NCBI RefSeq assembly: GCF_900451195.1
Contig: NZ_UGHR01000001.1
Coordinates: forward strand, 2,728,001 to 2,792,000
DNA: 64,000 nucleotides
Reading direction: 5' to 3'
Origin: Iodobacter fluviatilis
GTDB taxonomy: Bacteria > Pseudomonadota > Gammaproteobacteria > Burkholderiales > Chitinibacteraceae
The position numbers were made by a program, and so were the translations under genes. Position 1 is the stretch's first letter. Every line of letters begins with the position of its first letter. The notes under the pieces were generated by a model. It did not search any database. It saw only the letters and a program-made list of their open reading frames with translations, and had not been told where the DNA came from. This document shows positions 34,706 through 43,770 of the stretch, piece by piece.

Positions 34706-35420
34706 CAGCCAGGACCATAGCGGTGAAATGTTGCGTGTAAGCGGCTTACATGCTTTTTACGGCGAATCACATATTTTGCACGGCATTGATTTTGGCGTAC
34801 GCCGTGGCGAGCTGATTACGCTACTGGGCAGAAACGGTGCAGGCCGCAGCACCACACTGAAAGCGATTTTGGGCCTAACCGGCCAGCGCGCCGGATCGAT
34901 CATGGTGAATGGCCGTGAAGTCATCCGCATGGCCACACACAAAATAGCCCACCTTGGCGTGGGCTGGTGCCCTGAAGAGCGGGCGATTTTTTCCAGCCTG
35001 AACGTGGAAGAAAACCTCAACCTGCCACCCAAAGTACGCAGCGATGGCATGAGTCTGGAAGAGATTTATACCTTATTTCCTAATCTGTGGGAGCGCCGCA
35101 AAAGCCAGGGCACACGATTATCCGGCGGCGAGCAGCAAATGCTGGCCATGGCACGAATCTTACGCACCGGTGCGCGCCTCTTACTGCTAGATGAAATCAC
35201 CGAAGGCCTAGCCCCTGTGATTGTTAAAAAGCTGGGCGAAACGGTAGAACTGCTGAAAGCGCGCGGCTACACCATCGTACTGGTCGAGCAAAATTTTCAC
35301 TTTGCCGCAGGCATCGCCGACCGGCATTACGTGATTGAGCACGGCCAAGTGGTGGATTCAGTCAGCGCAGACGAGCTATCTGCCAGTGCAGGCAGGCTGA
35401 ATCATTATCTTGGGGTTTAA
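34698..35420 (+). CDS. livF: Branched-chain-type ABC importer ATP-binding protein 2 (LivF-like)
   Basis: 240 residues. Signature 'LSGGEQQMLAMARIL', Walker B 'LLLLDEITEGLAP', H-loop region 'LVEQNF'. Walker A reads GRNGAGRST, with arginine in place of the usual lysine. This substitution may lower or change ATP hydrolysis at this site; related LivF proteins with arginine occur, from memory. It starts inside the previous gene and is followed by 515 bases holding a repeat before the binding-protein gene. Confidence 0.9.
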   Translation: MLNSQDHSGEMLRVSGLHAFYGESHILHGIDFGVRRGELITLLGRNGAGRSTTLKAILGLTGQRAGSIMVNGREVIRMATHKIAHLGVGWCPEERAIFSSLNVEENLNLPPKVRSDGMSLEEIYTLFPNLWERRKSQGTRLSGGEQQMLAMARILRTGARLLLLDEITEGLAPVIVKKLGETVELLKARGYTIVLVEQNFHFAAGIADRHYVIEHGQVVDSVSADELSASAGRLNHYLGV

Positions 35421-35935
35421 TCGAAGCCTCAATTTAAGCCAACGCCATACTGTAGGGCGGGTGCAACCGGCGTATTTATTCAACCTCGCTAGCAGGTTGC
35501 ACCCCATGTGCGTTAAGCAGTTTGGTTATTAGTCGCAAACAAAGGCAAAAGATGATGGCTACGCTCTCGACACTGGGCTTAAATTTCCCCCTTGAAACAC
35601 GCCGGAGAGAGGAACAAGCGGGGCGGGGTTTCGGCAAGGGAGCGAGGAACGAGCCAATCCCGCCCGCCGCCGACTCGATTGTCCGCAGCGCAGGGGCCTT
35701 CGTGTTTCGTGGGGTCGCCTTCTTTGGCTTCGTTTCTTGGCGAAGCAAGAAAGGAAGGTCCAGCGGGACGCCCGCACCAAAATCAACGTGCCGAAGGCAC
35801 TAAAAAGGTCTTTTACTTAACGCTTGAAATATTTCACACAGGAGGGTTACCCCTCCCATCGACAAGCATTTAATGATTAAAAAAACAAACTTACCGCAGT
35901 CCCCGCAAGATCTACCCCAAACGGAGATACACCCC
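35421..35935 (+). other. Gap inside the import operon: hairpin plus repeat
   Basis: 515 bases between the second ATPase and the binding-protein gene. A hairpin with arms GGGTGCAACC (35459-35468) / GGTTGCACCC (35495-35504) follows the ATPase gene and could end transcription. Then comes family A copy A3 (35574-35814). A short in-frame ATG at 35873 would add 21 residues to the next protein but lacks a signal-peptide logic. Confidence 0.6.
35574..35814 (+). repeat. Dispersed repeat family A, copy A3
   Basis: Complete copy: 'gggcttaaat' start, 'CTTGAAACACGCCGGAGAG', 'AACAAGCGGGGCGGGGTTTC', 'TTTCTTGGCGAAGCAAGAAA' and closing GTGCCGAAGGCAC. It ends 121 bases before the binding-protein ATG. Reading frames on either strand here are products of the repeat, not genes. 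Confidence 0.85.
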
Positions 35936-37135
35936 ATGCAAAGCTGTAAACCTCTTGTTCTTGCTTTAGCACTTGCCCTGCCTGCCACCACTATTGCTGG
36001 CCCTATCTCTGGCGACATGGTCAAGATCGGTATTCTCACCGATATGTCGGGCGTGTATGCCAGTGTGGGCGGTAAAGGCTCGGTGATTGCGGCGCAAATG
36101 GCGATTGCCGATTTTGGTGGCAAGGTGCTAGATAAGCCCATCGAGCTGGTCAGCGCAGATCACCAAAACAAAGCCGACATCGGCGCAGGTAAGGCACGCG
36201 AATGGTTTGATACCCAAGGAGTGGACATGGTGAACGACTTGCTCAACTCTGGCGTCGGCATTGCCGTACAAAAGCTGGGCGCAGAAAAAAAGCGTATCAC
36301 CATCAATAACGGCGCGGGCTCTACCGCACTCACCGGCAAGGAATGCAGCCCTTACGGCGTGCATTACGCTTATGACACCTATGCGCTAGCCAAAGGCACC
36401 GCCACCGCGCTGATGAAGCAAGGTTTAGACAGCTGGTACTTCCTGCAGGCTGACTATGCCTTTGGTGCAGCGCTACAGGGTGACGCCAGCAAAATTGTGG
36501 CGGCCACGGGCGGCAAGGTATTGGGCACCGTCAAACATCCGCTTTCCTCTACCGATTTCTCTTCCTATCTGATTCAGGCACAAGACTCCAAGGCCAAAGT
36601 GGTCGGCCTTGCCAATGCCGGTGCCGATTTTGTGAACGCAGTAAAGCAAGCCAAGGAATTTGGCCTGAAGCAAACCATCGCAGGGCTTTTGGTATTTGAT
36701 AGTGATGTGAAAGCGCTGGGCCTGAATGCCGCACAAGGCATGAAATTTACCACAGCCTACTCATGGGAATTAAGCCCAGAAATGGAAGCCTTTGGTAAGA
36801 AATTCTTTGCCAAGGCAGGCTTTATGCCAACGATGGACCACGCGGGCATTTACTCCAGCACACTACATTATTTAAATGCGGTGAAAGCAGCTGGCACCGA
36901 TGATGCCGACGCGGTAATGAAGAAAATGCGCGAAACCAAAGTGAATGACTTCTTCGCTAAACACGGCGTGATCCGCGAAGACGGCCGCATGGTGCACGAT
37001 ATGTACCTGGTTGAAGTGCTTAAACCCAGCGAATCTAAAGGCGCGTGGGACCAGCTCAAGCTGGTTGCCACCATTCCTGGTGATGTGGCATTCAAACCGC
37101 TGGCTGGCAGCGAATGTCCTTTGATTAAAAAATAA
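35936..37135 (+). CDS. Branched-chain-type ABC importer substrate-binding protein (LivK-like)
   Basis: About 399 residues. The start at 35936 has an ACGGAGA site and gives signal peptide MQSCKPLVLALALALPATTIA. The mature protein opens 'DMVKIGILTDMSGVYASVGGKGSVIAAQMAI', the type I periplasmic binding fold of amide/branched-chain binding proteins. Later 'WYFLQADYAFGAALQGD' and 'FKPLAGSECPLIKK' place it in the subgroup often annotated as carboxylate or amide binders. It is likely the specificity determinant for the transporter. Repeat A lies before it and a family B hairpin after it. Confidence 0.92.
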   Translation: MQSCKPLVLALALALPATTIAGPISGDMVKIGILTDMSGVYASVGGKGSVIAAQMAIADFGGKVLDKPIELVSADHQNKADIGAGKAREWFDTQGVDMVNDLLNSGVGIAVQKLGAEKKRITINNGAGSTALTGKECSPYGVHYAYDTYALAKGTATALMKQGLDSWYFLQADYAFGAALQGDASKIVAATGGKVLGTVKHPLSSTDFSSYLIQAQDSKAKVVGLANAGADFVNAVKQAKEFGLKQTIAGLLVFDSDVKALGLNAAQGMKFTTAYSWELSPEMEAFGKKFFAKAGFMPTMDHAGIYSSTLHYLNAVKAAGTDDADAVMKKMRETKVNDFFAKHGVIREDGRMVHDMYLVEVLKPSESKGAWDQLKLVATIPGDVAFKPLAGSECPLIKK

Positions 37136-37154
37136 CGGTCAGTTAGCTCAATCT

Positions 37155-37265
37155 TGAACCACAGAGAACACACAGTGGCACAGAGCGACACAGAGAACAC
37201 CCAAGCGCTCGACTCATTCGTCATGCTTTTCTCTGTAAAACGCTGTGCCCTCTGTGGTTTGAGGT
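37155..37265 (+). repeat. Family B hairpin repeat, copy B2
   Basis: Arms AACCACAGAG (37157-37166) and CTCTGTGGTT (37250-37259) with inner matches such as 'CACAGCG'/'CGCTGTG'. It lies between the binding-protein and permease genes of one operon, 20 bases after the binding-protein stop. Confidence 0.8.
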
Positions 37266-37318
37266 CTTACTAGGCATTTTTTATCAGCTCACAGATCAAA
37301 AATCGCATCGAGGTTTAA

Positions 37319-38224
37319 ATGGACATCCCCTTGCAAGCCATCATGTCGCAAGCCTTACTCGGCTTAAACAATGGCGCTTTTTATGCCTTACTCAGCCTTG
37401 GCCTTGCCGTGATTTTTGGCATGCTAAATGTGGTCAATTTTGCTCACGGCGCTTTTTATATGCTGGGTGCTTTTGTGGCGCTATTGGGCTACGACCAGTT
37501 GGGGCGGATTTTGGGCGATGAAAGCATTCATATGTCATTTTGGACCGCGCTGATTGTGGGGCCAATTGTGGTGGGTTTGCTTGGCGTATTGATTGAAAAA
37601 ACCATGCTCAGCCGTCTTTATAAAGTGGATCACCTCTACGGACTGTTGCTCACTTTTGGGCTGGCGCTGATTTTTGAAGGCCTGCTGACCAATTACTTTA
37701 ATGTGGCCGGTGAGCCTTACAACGGCAAACCAGAAATTCTGGAGGGTGCAATCAATCTGGGCTTTATGGTGTTTCCTAAATACCGGCTTTTTTCGATTAT
37801 TTTATCGCTAACCGTCTGTTTTGCCGTCTGGTACTTAATCGAAAAGACCAAGTTTGGCTCCCACCTGCGGGCGGGTACAGAAAACCCTGATGTCACCCGC
37901 GCCTTTGGCATTGATGTGCCGTCATTACGCACCCTGACTTATTTCCTGGGTGTGGCTTTGGCCGGGCTGGCAGGCGTAGTGGCCGCGCCAATTTACTCAG
38001 TCAGCCCTAGGATGGGTTCAGACTTAATCATTATCGTCTTTGCTGTAGTGGTGATTGGCGGCATGGGCTCGATTATGGGTGCGATTCTTACCGGCATTCT
38101 GCTGGGACTTCTGGAAGGGCTAGTAAAAGTGTTCTACCCGCCTTTGGCAAACACCGTGATTTTTATCGTGATGGCGCTGGTTTTACTCTGGCGTCCGTCT
38201 GGCCTCTTTGGTAAGGAAGCATGA
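37319..38224 (+). CDS. livH: Branched-chain-type ABC importer permease 1 (LivH-like)
   Basis: 301 residues, about eight membrane helices. The N-terminus 'GLNNGAFYALLSLGLAVIFGMLNVVNFAHGAFYMLGA' is the LivH hallmark. The cytoplasmic loop with 'RAGTENPDVTRAFGIDV' and 'GLAGVVAAPIYSVSPRMGSDLIIIVFAVVVIGGMGSI' follows. It forms the membrane channel with the next gene's product, whose start overlaps its stop (ATGA). Confidence 0.93.
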   Translation: MDIPLQAIMSQALLGLNNGAFYALLSLGLAVIFGMLNVVNFAHGAFYMLGAFVALLGYDQLGRILGDESIHMSFWTALIVGPIVVGLLGVLIEKTMLSRLYKVDHLYGLLLTFGLALIFEGLLTNYFNVAGEPYNGKPEILEGAINLGFMVFPKYRLFSIILSLTVCFAVWYLIEKTKFGSHLRAGTENPDVTRAFGIDVPSLRTLTYFLGVALAGLAGVVAAPIYSVSPRMGSDLIIIVFAVVVIGGMGSIMGAILTGILLGLLEGLVKVFYPPLANTVIFIVMALVLLWRPSGLFGKEA

Positions 38225-39219
38225 TGAACGCACCGATAGTTCAACTCGTCCCGGCGGCTGTCTTATCCAGAAAAAAAACCAGCTTCACGCCGTGGATTGC
38301 GGCGCTTATTTTTGCCTCGCTTGCGCCCTTTGTGGTTTACCCCATTTTTGCCATGGAGCTGATGTGTTTTGCCCTCTTTGCCTGTGCATTTAATCTGCTT
38401 TTAGGCTTTGGTGGCTTACTCAGCTTTGGCCACGCAGCCTTTTTTGGCAGTGCAGCCTATCTGTGCGGGCATGCGATTAAAAATTGGGGGCTCAGCCCGG
38501 AGCTGGGTATTTTATTTGCCACCTGCGGCGCAGCGCTGCTGGGGCTGGCCATCGGCAGCATCGCCATTCGCCGCCAGGGCATTTACTTTGCCATGGTCAC
38601 CTTGGCGCTGGCACAGATTGTATTTTTCTTATGCTTGCAACTGCCTTTTACCGGTGGCGAAGATGGCTTACAGGGCATCCCTAAAGGCCATCTATTTGGC
38701 TTAATTGATTTATCCGCCACCGTCAGCGTGGGCCAGCAGCAGCTCCCTCTGGCACTGTATTTCTTTGTGCTGGCGATTACCTTTGGCGGCTATTGGCTGA
38801 TCTGGCGCACTGTGCATTCCCCCTTTGGTATGGTGCTCAAAGCCATCAAAGAAAACGAACCGCGTGCACTCTCGCTGGGCTATCAGGTGAATCGCTACAA
38901 ACTTGCCACTTTTGTACTGTCTGCCGCCTTAGCGGGGCTGGCCGGTGCCACTAAAGCACTGGTCGTAGGGCTTGCCTCACTGAGCGATGTATCCTGGCAT
39001 ATGTCGGGCGAAGTGGTGCTGATGACGCTGCTTGGCGGCATGGGAACGCTGCTTGGGCCGGTCGTTGGCGCGGTTACAGTAGGCACGCTGCATCACGAGC
39101 TGGCCTCGTTCGGCTCTTGGGTTACCGTCACCATTGGCGTGGTATTTGTGGTGTGCGTGATGGCATTCAGGCGCGGCATTGTGGGTGAAATTGCTTATCG
39201 CTTGAAACGGGATTTGTAA
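38221..39219 (+). CDS. livM: Branched-chain-type ABC importer permease 2 (LivM-like)
   Basis: 332 residues, about nine to ten membrane helices. 'FNLLLGFGGLLSFGHAAFFGSAAYLCG' and 'AIKENEPRALSLGYQVNRYKLATFVLSAALAGLAGATKAL' are the LivM motifs. It is the partner of the upstream permease. After its stop come a partial family B and a complete family A repeat before the 3-hydroxybutyrate oligomer hydrolase gene. Confidence 0.93.
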   Translation: MMNAPIVQLVPAAVLSRKKTSFTPWIAALIFASLAPFVVYPIFAMELMCFALFACAFNLLLGFGGLLSFGHAAFFGSAAYLCGHAIKNWGLSPELGILFATCGAALLGLAIGSIAIRRQGIYFAMVTLALAQIVFFLCLQLPFTGGEDGLQGIPKGHLFGLIDLSATVSVGQQQLPLALYFFVLAITFGGYWLIWRTVHSPFGMVLKAIKENEPRALSLGYQVNRYKLATFVLSAALAGLAGATKALVVGLASLSDVSWHMSGEVVLMTLLGGMGTLLGPVVGAVTVGTLHHELASFGSWVTVTIGVVFVVCVMAFRRGIVGEIAYRLKRDL

Positions 39220-39698
39220 TAGCAACTGATGTTATGCACCTAAAACCCAAACCCTGAACCACGGAGGACACAGAGAACACGAAGTTTCACAGAGAAAAAC
39301 ATTTTGCAACTGAGTCATTTATTGGGTTTTGAGCTATTTCACTCTAAGCAAAATGGATGGATACCGCGACTCCCTGCACGGGGCTTAAATCCTCCCCTTG
39401 AAACACGCCGAAGCGAGGAACAAGCGGGCGGGGTTTCGGCGAGGACTGTTTGAGCGAAGCGAGTTCCGCAGCCGCCGCTCGATTGTCCGCAGATGAGGGG
39501 CCTTCGTGTTTCGTGGGGTCGCCTTCTTTGCTTACTTTCTTGGCGAAGCAAGAAAGTAAGTCCCACGCGGGGGAATCCCGCACCAAAACACCGTGCCGAA
39601 GGCACTAAAAAAGATCTTTGTGACTTTGCTTAGCGCACATGGGGAGCCAACGATCCCCTCACCCCAAAACCACGCCATCATTGGCAAAGAGGTAGGAA
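39220..39698 (+). repeat. Composite B-A repeat (B3 at 39255-39300, A4 at 39379-39618)
   Basis: The whole 479-base gap is mostly repeat. 'CTGATGTTATGCACCTAAAACCCAAA' (39228 on) leads into the left arm of family B, then into a full family A copy with 'TTTCTTGGCGAAGCAAGAAA' and GTGCCGAAGGCAC. The same lead-in is present at 60210 before another B-A pair, so B and A can travel as one unit of nearly 400 bases. The copy ends 80 bases before the hydrolase ATG. No gene seen. Confidence 0.8.
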
Positions 39699-41798
39699 AT
39701 GCGATTACTCCTGACAGGCATGGTCGTTTTATTATCGGCCTGCAATAGCAATGATTATTTTGACAACAATATCCGCCCATCTTGGCTGGGCAATGTCAGC
39801 CAGAGTCGTTTTGATGGCGTAAGCAATGATTTACTGACTGCAGGCTTAGGCAAAAGCGGCTTGGCACTCGCCCTGCCCGCCTTCGCTGATCCGGCGGCCC
39901 CCACCCCAGCCGAGCTGCGCCGGGCTGCTATTTATAATAATTACCGCGCCCTTGTCGACATCAGCAGCAGCGGCGGCTACGGCAGGCTGTACGGCCCAAA
40001 TCTAGATATCAACGGCAATGACACCTTGGGCGAAGGCAAAATAGCCGGAGAGGAATACCTCGCCTATGCCGATGATGGATCGGGCCGACAAAATGTCACG
40101 CTAATGGTGCAAATCCCCTCCAGCTTTAATCAAAGCAAACCTTGCGTGGTCACCGCCACTTCATCTGGCTCGCGCGGGGTGTATGGCGCGGTGTCAGCGG
40201 CAGGCGAATGGGGGCTGAAACATGGCTGTGCGGTGGCTTATGCCGATAAAGGCAGCGGCACAGGCATTCATGATTTAAGCAGCGATACGGTTAATTTGAT
40301 CGACGGCACACGCGCCAACCGCAGCTTTGGCGGCGGTAATTTTGATGCAGGTTTATCGGGCAGCGAGCTGGCCAGCTTTAACACGCAATTTCCTTATCGT
40401 ATTGCATCCAAACACGCCCACTCGCAGCAAAACCCTGAAAAAGATTGGGGCAGAGATACCTTGCGGGCGGTGGAGTTTGCTTTCTGGTTGCTAAACGAAA
40501 AATACGCCACTATTCAATCAGGCCTGCGTAAAGCAGATTACGCTACGCCCTCCACCGTCACGGTGATTGCCGCCAGCGCATCCAATGGGGGCGGTGCGGC
40601 ATTAGCCGCCGCCGAGCAAGATACAAAAGGATTAATCGATGGCGTGGCCGTGAGCGAGCCACAGGTTCAGCCCGCCTCAGTCGCTGGCTTAAGCATTATG
40701 CAAGGCAGCAGTAAAATGCCCGCTATTGGCCTGCCGCTGATTGATTACTTCACCCTAGCCAATCTCTACCAGCCCTGCGCCGTGCAATCGACACGTTTAA
40801 GCGGCGTAAATTCAGCCTTTGGCACGGCGGTTTCCCCGTTACTGGGTAGCGCACGCTGTGCATCGCTGGCGGCCAAAGGTTTTTTAAACGGTAGCACGCT
40901 CGAAGCGCAAGCCAATGAAGCCTATAACAAGTTGATTGCTGCCGGCTGGCTGGCGGAAGCCGATGCTTTACACGCCAGCCATTACGGGCTGAACGCCACA
41001 CTGGGTGTAGCACTGACTTACGTTAATGCCTATGGCCGCTTTTCGGTCAAAGACAATATTTGTGGCTATAGCTATGCCTTCACCAACACCACCGGCGATG
41101 TGATTGCACCGCTGGCCAATAATCTGGCGGGTATTTTTGGCAGCGGCAACGGCGTGCCGCCTACAGCGGGCATCTCCATTGTCAATAATTTATCCGTGGG
41201 TGGCGCTAAAGCCGATGCCATGTCGATTTCGGCCTCAAGCAATACGGCTGATTACAATCTGGATGGGGCAATTTGCCTGCGTAAACTCGCCACGGGGCTG
41301 AATCCCCTTACCGGCGCAGCATTGACCGGCAATGAAAAACTGCTAGCCGACCGCGTCGCCATGGGTATCAAAGAAGCGCAGCGCACGGCAAGGCTCAATG
41401 GCAAACCCACCATTATTGTGGCGGGGCGATCGGATGCCTTAATCCCCGTAAACCACGCCGCCCGCGCCTATTACGCACTCAACCAGTCACAAGAAGGCAG
41501 CGGCTCTAAGCTGCGCTATATCGAAGTCACCAACGGGCAGCATTTTGATTCCTTCCTTGCCCTGAGCGGCTTTCCAACCCGCTTTATACCGCTGCATGTC
41601 TATGCAGGCCGTGCTCTAGATGCGATGTGGGCGCATCTGAACAATAGTACGGCATTGCCTGACAGCCAGGTGGTACGCACAACACCACGTACATCAGCTA
41701 GCGATAACTTAAATGCCAGCGCCCTGCCTGCTTTTGCTGCAGCGCCTGGCAGTGATGCAATTCGTTTTAGCAATACCACACTGACTATCCCTCAATAA
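39699..41798 (+). CDS. D-(-)-3-hydroxybutyrate oligomer hydrolase, lipoprotein
   Basis: 699 residues. The signal ends with lipobox LLSAC|N at about residue 14, so it is exported and probably lipid-anchored. The family pattern is clear: 'RRAAIYNNYRALVDISSSGGYG', 'GPNLD', 'ATSSGSRGVYGAVSAAGEWGL', 'VIAASASNGGGAAL' (probable nucleophile serine, about 293), and 'VAGRSDALIPVNHAARAYYAL'. It splits soluble 3-hydroxybutyrate oligomers into monomers. Next genes oxidise the monomer. An AGAGGTAGG ribosome site precedes the ATG. Confidence 0.92.
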   Translation: MRLLLTGMVVLLSACNSNDYFDNNIRPSWLGNVSQSRFDGVSNDLLTAGLGKSGLALALPAFADPAAPTPAELRRAAIYNNYRALVDISSSGGYGRLYGPNLDINGNDTLGEGKIAGEEYLAYADDGSGRQNVTLMVQIPSSFNQSKPCVVTATSSGSRGVYGAVSAAGEWGLKHGCAVAYADKGSGTGIHDLSSDTVNLIDGTRANRSFGGGNFDAGLSGSELASFNTQFPYRIASKHAHSQQNPEKDWGRDTLRAVEFAFWLLNEKYATIQSGLRKADYATPSTVTVIAASASNGGGAALAAAEQDTKGLIDGVAVSEPQVQPASVAGLSIMQGSSKMPAIGLPLIDYFTLANLYQPCAVQSTRLSGVNSAFGTAVSPLLGSARCASLAAKGFLNGSTLEAQANEAYNKLIAAGWLAEADALHASHYGLNATLGVALTYVNAYGRFSVKDNICGYSYAFTNTTGDVIAPLANNLAGIFGSGNGVPPTAGISIVNNLSVGGAKADAMSISASSNTADYNLDGAICLRKLATGLNPLTGAALTGNEKLLADRVAMGIKEAQRTARLNGKPTIIVAGRSDALIPVNHAARAYYALNQSQEGSGSKLRYIEVTNGQHFDSFLALSGFPTRFIPLHVYAGRALDAMWAHLNNSTALPDSQVVRTTPRTSASDNLNASALPAFAAAPGSDAIRFSNTTLTIPQ

Positions 41799-41862
41799 AC
41801 AGAGCCTCTGCTGGCGGTGCTTCTCCCCGCCAGCAAGCAGCCCCAAAAAGGAAATGGCGGTT

Positions 41863-42639
41863 ATGAAAACCCTATCAGGAAAAAGCGCCTTAATTACCGG
41901 ATCCACCAGCGGTATTGGGCTGGGCATTGCCCGTGCACTCTCTGACGCAGGGGCAAATGTTGTACTGAACGGCTTTGGTGACGTACTGGCCGCAAAAGAA
42001 TTTGTCGGGCAGGCTGGCGGTAAAGTGATCTATCACGGTGCAGATTTAAGCCACCCTGATCAGATTGCCGATTTAATGCGCTATGCCGAAAAAGAATTCG
42101 GCAGCATTGATATCTTAGTCAACAACGCAGGTATTCAGCATTTAGCACCTGTAGAGGATTTTTCTACCGAGCGCTGGAACAGCATTATTGCGCTGAATTT
42201 ATCCGCTGGCTTTCACACTACTCGCCTAGCTGTACCCAGCATGAAAAAGAAAAACTGGGGGCGAATTGTTAATATCGTTTCTGTACACGGTTTGGTAGCA
42301 TCAAGTCATAAATCTGCCTATGTTGCGGCCAAACACGGCATGATAGGGCTGACTAAAGGTGTAGCCTTAGAGTTGGCCCAAACAGGCATTACCTGCAATG
42401 CCATATGCCCGGGCTGGGTGCTCACCCCGCTGGTAGAGCAGCAAATTACCAGTAAGGCCGCCCAGCAGGGCATCAGCTATGCCGAGGCTCAGTCTCAGCT
42501 CTTACTAGAAAAGCAACCCTCGGGTGTATTTGTCACGCCAGAGCAAATTGGCGCACTACTGTTGTTTTTATGCAGCGATGCAGCCGCAGAAGTACGCGGT
42601 GCAGCATGGAATATTGATGGCGGCTGGATAGCGCAATAA
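41863..42639 (+). CDS. bdhA: 3-hydroxybutyrate dehydrogenase
   Basis: About 258 residues. The ATG at 41863 is chosen since AAGGAA lies nine bases before it; the in-frame ATG at 41854 lies too close to that site. Short-chain dehydrogenase with 'GSTSGIGLGIA' (cofactor), 'NNAGIQHLAPVEDF' (the BDH-specific Q-H-x-P-x-E), catalytic Y-x3-K in 'HKSAYVAAKHGMIG', and 'CPGWVLTPLVEQQI'. It oxidises (R)-3-hydroxybutyrate to acetoacetate with NAD+. It directly follows the oligomer hydrolase gene. Confidence 0.94.
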   Translation: MKTLSGKSALITGSTSGIGLGIARALSDAGANVVLNGFGDVLAAKEFVGQAGGKVIYHGADLSHPDQIADLMRYAEKEFGSIDILVNNAGIQHLAPVEDFSTERWNSIIALNLSAGFHTTRLAVPSMKKKNWGRIVNIVSVHGLVASSHKSAYVAAKHGMIGLTKGVALELAQTGITCNAICPGWVLTPLVEQQITSKAAQQGISYAEAQSQLLLEKQPSGVFVTPEQIGALLLFLCSDAAAEVRGAAWNIDGGWIAQ

Positions 42640-42692
42640 GCGTCTGCAGCTTGCCAATGACCCAGCCTCTTACAAACTGACCGAGATAAGTA

Positions 42693-43661
42693 ATGCGACA
42701 ACTCAGCCCCAAAATCAGCCCATGGCTTGCTACTTTTAATCAACAGCTCAGCAAGCTGCAGGCTAATGGCTACAAGCCCACATGTACCAATATTCGTGAA
42801 GGGCTGGCTTATTTAACCGCTGTTTTTGTCACGGACATCCCCCCCATCCCATGGGTACAGGATGATCTGGCGCCCTCGTCCCGCTATAAAGTGCCCGTGC
42901 GGATTTACCACCCCAACCCCAGCCGAACACTGCCTGTATTGGTTTATTTTCACGGGGGTGGGCATATGGCGGGCGGCATTACGGTGTATGACGCCATTTG
43001 CCGCAAAATCGCCACCGCAGCACAGCATATTGTGGTCTCTGTTGATTACCGGCTGGCCCCGGAATGCCCCTACCCGGCAGGCGCAGACGATGCTTTTTCA
43101 GTAGTTAAACATATTTGGGAAATACTGGATCAGCGCCAGCTGCAATACAAACGGCAGCTCTCCATTGGCGGCGATTCTGCCGGGGGCGCGCTGTCTGCCA
43201 CCATTGCCAGCATCGCGCAATTTGATCCGTCGATTCGTATCCACGCTCAGCTCTTAATTTACCCCAGCTTGGATTACACGCTCAGCGCCCCTTCGCTGGA
43301 TGAAAATGGCACAGGCTATTTAGTCACCAAAGAAAAAGTGACTTGGTACTTTAATAACTATTTTCAGCACAATGAAGACAGAAAAGCGGCGTCGCCACTC
43401 TTTGCAGAATTCAGCGCCAACCTCCCCCCCACACTGGTGATCAGCGCAGAGTTTTGCCCGCTCAGAGACGAAGGCATTGCCTATCTGGCCCGACTAAAAA
43501 AAGCCGGTGTGGCATCAGATCATCTGCACTTTGCCGACCTGCCCCATGCATTTTTAAATTTAGAAAATCTGGTCAAAGAAGAATGCCAGCGCGCATATCA
43601 AAGTATGGGTGCATGGTTAAACTTAAAGAAAAACGATGCGGAAAATGAATCACAGAAATAA
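42693..43661 (+). CDS. Alpha/beta hydrolase of the hormone-sensitive-lipase family
   Basis: 322 residues. The oxyanion-hole motif HGGGHMAGG (about 90) and nucleophile GDSAGGALS (about 165) define the family IV esterases. The acid and histidine are expected in 'CPLRDEG' and 'LPHAFLN'. There is no signal peptide, so it is cytoplasmic. Position after the hydrolase and dehydrogenase suggests an intracellular esterase acting on short hydroxyalkanoate esters or imported dimers; this is inference. A terminator follows. Confidence 0.9.
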   Translation: MRQLSPKISPWLATFNQQLSKLQANGYKPTCTNIREGLAYLTAVFVTDIPPIPWVQDDLAPSSRYKVPVRIYHPNPSRTLPVLVYFHGGGHMAGGITVYDAICRKIATAAQHIVVSVDYRLAPECPYPAGADDAFSVVKHIWEILDQRQLQYKRQLSIGGDSAGGALSATIASIAQFDPSIRIHAQLLIYPSLDYTLSAPSLDENGTGYLVTKEKVTWYFNNYFQHNEDRKAASPLFAEFSANLPPTLVISAEFCPLRDEGIAYLARLKKAGVASDHLHFADLPHAFLNLENLVKEECQRAYQSMGAWLNLKKNDAENESQK

Positions 43662-43715
43662 TGCAAGAAAATACAAATATTCAATTGTGGTGTTTTACTA
43701 AGCAAATAGCGTTAT

Positions 43716-43750
43716 AAAAAATGGCCCGGCATTCAGCCGGGCCATTTTTA
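43716..43750. terminator. Bidirectional terminator, esterase / glutaminase
   Basis: AAAAA, ATGGCCCGGC, ATTCA, GCCGGGCCAT, TTTTTA: perfect 10-base stem with A and T runs on both sides, between convergent genes. Confidence 0.92.
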
Positions 43751-43770
43751 TGCTTTACGCAAAGTACAGA

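Noticed and set aside
35476..35748. Open frame of 90 codons on the minus strand ('KATPRNTKAPALRTIESAAGG')
   Set aside because: It lies wholly in repeat A. The same peptide recurs at 39339-39605 and 60370-60639 with the repeat, has no ribosome site and changes frame between copies.
39670..39698. A second sigma-54 promoter before the oligomer hydrolase gene (TTGGCAAAG)
   Set aside because: No GC at the required ten-base spacing from the GG.
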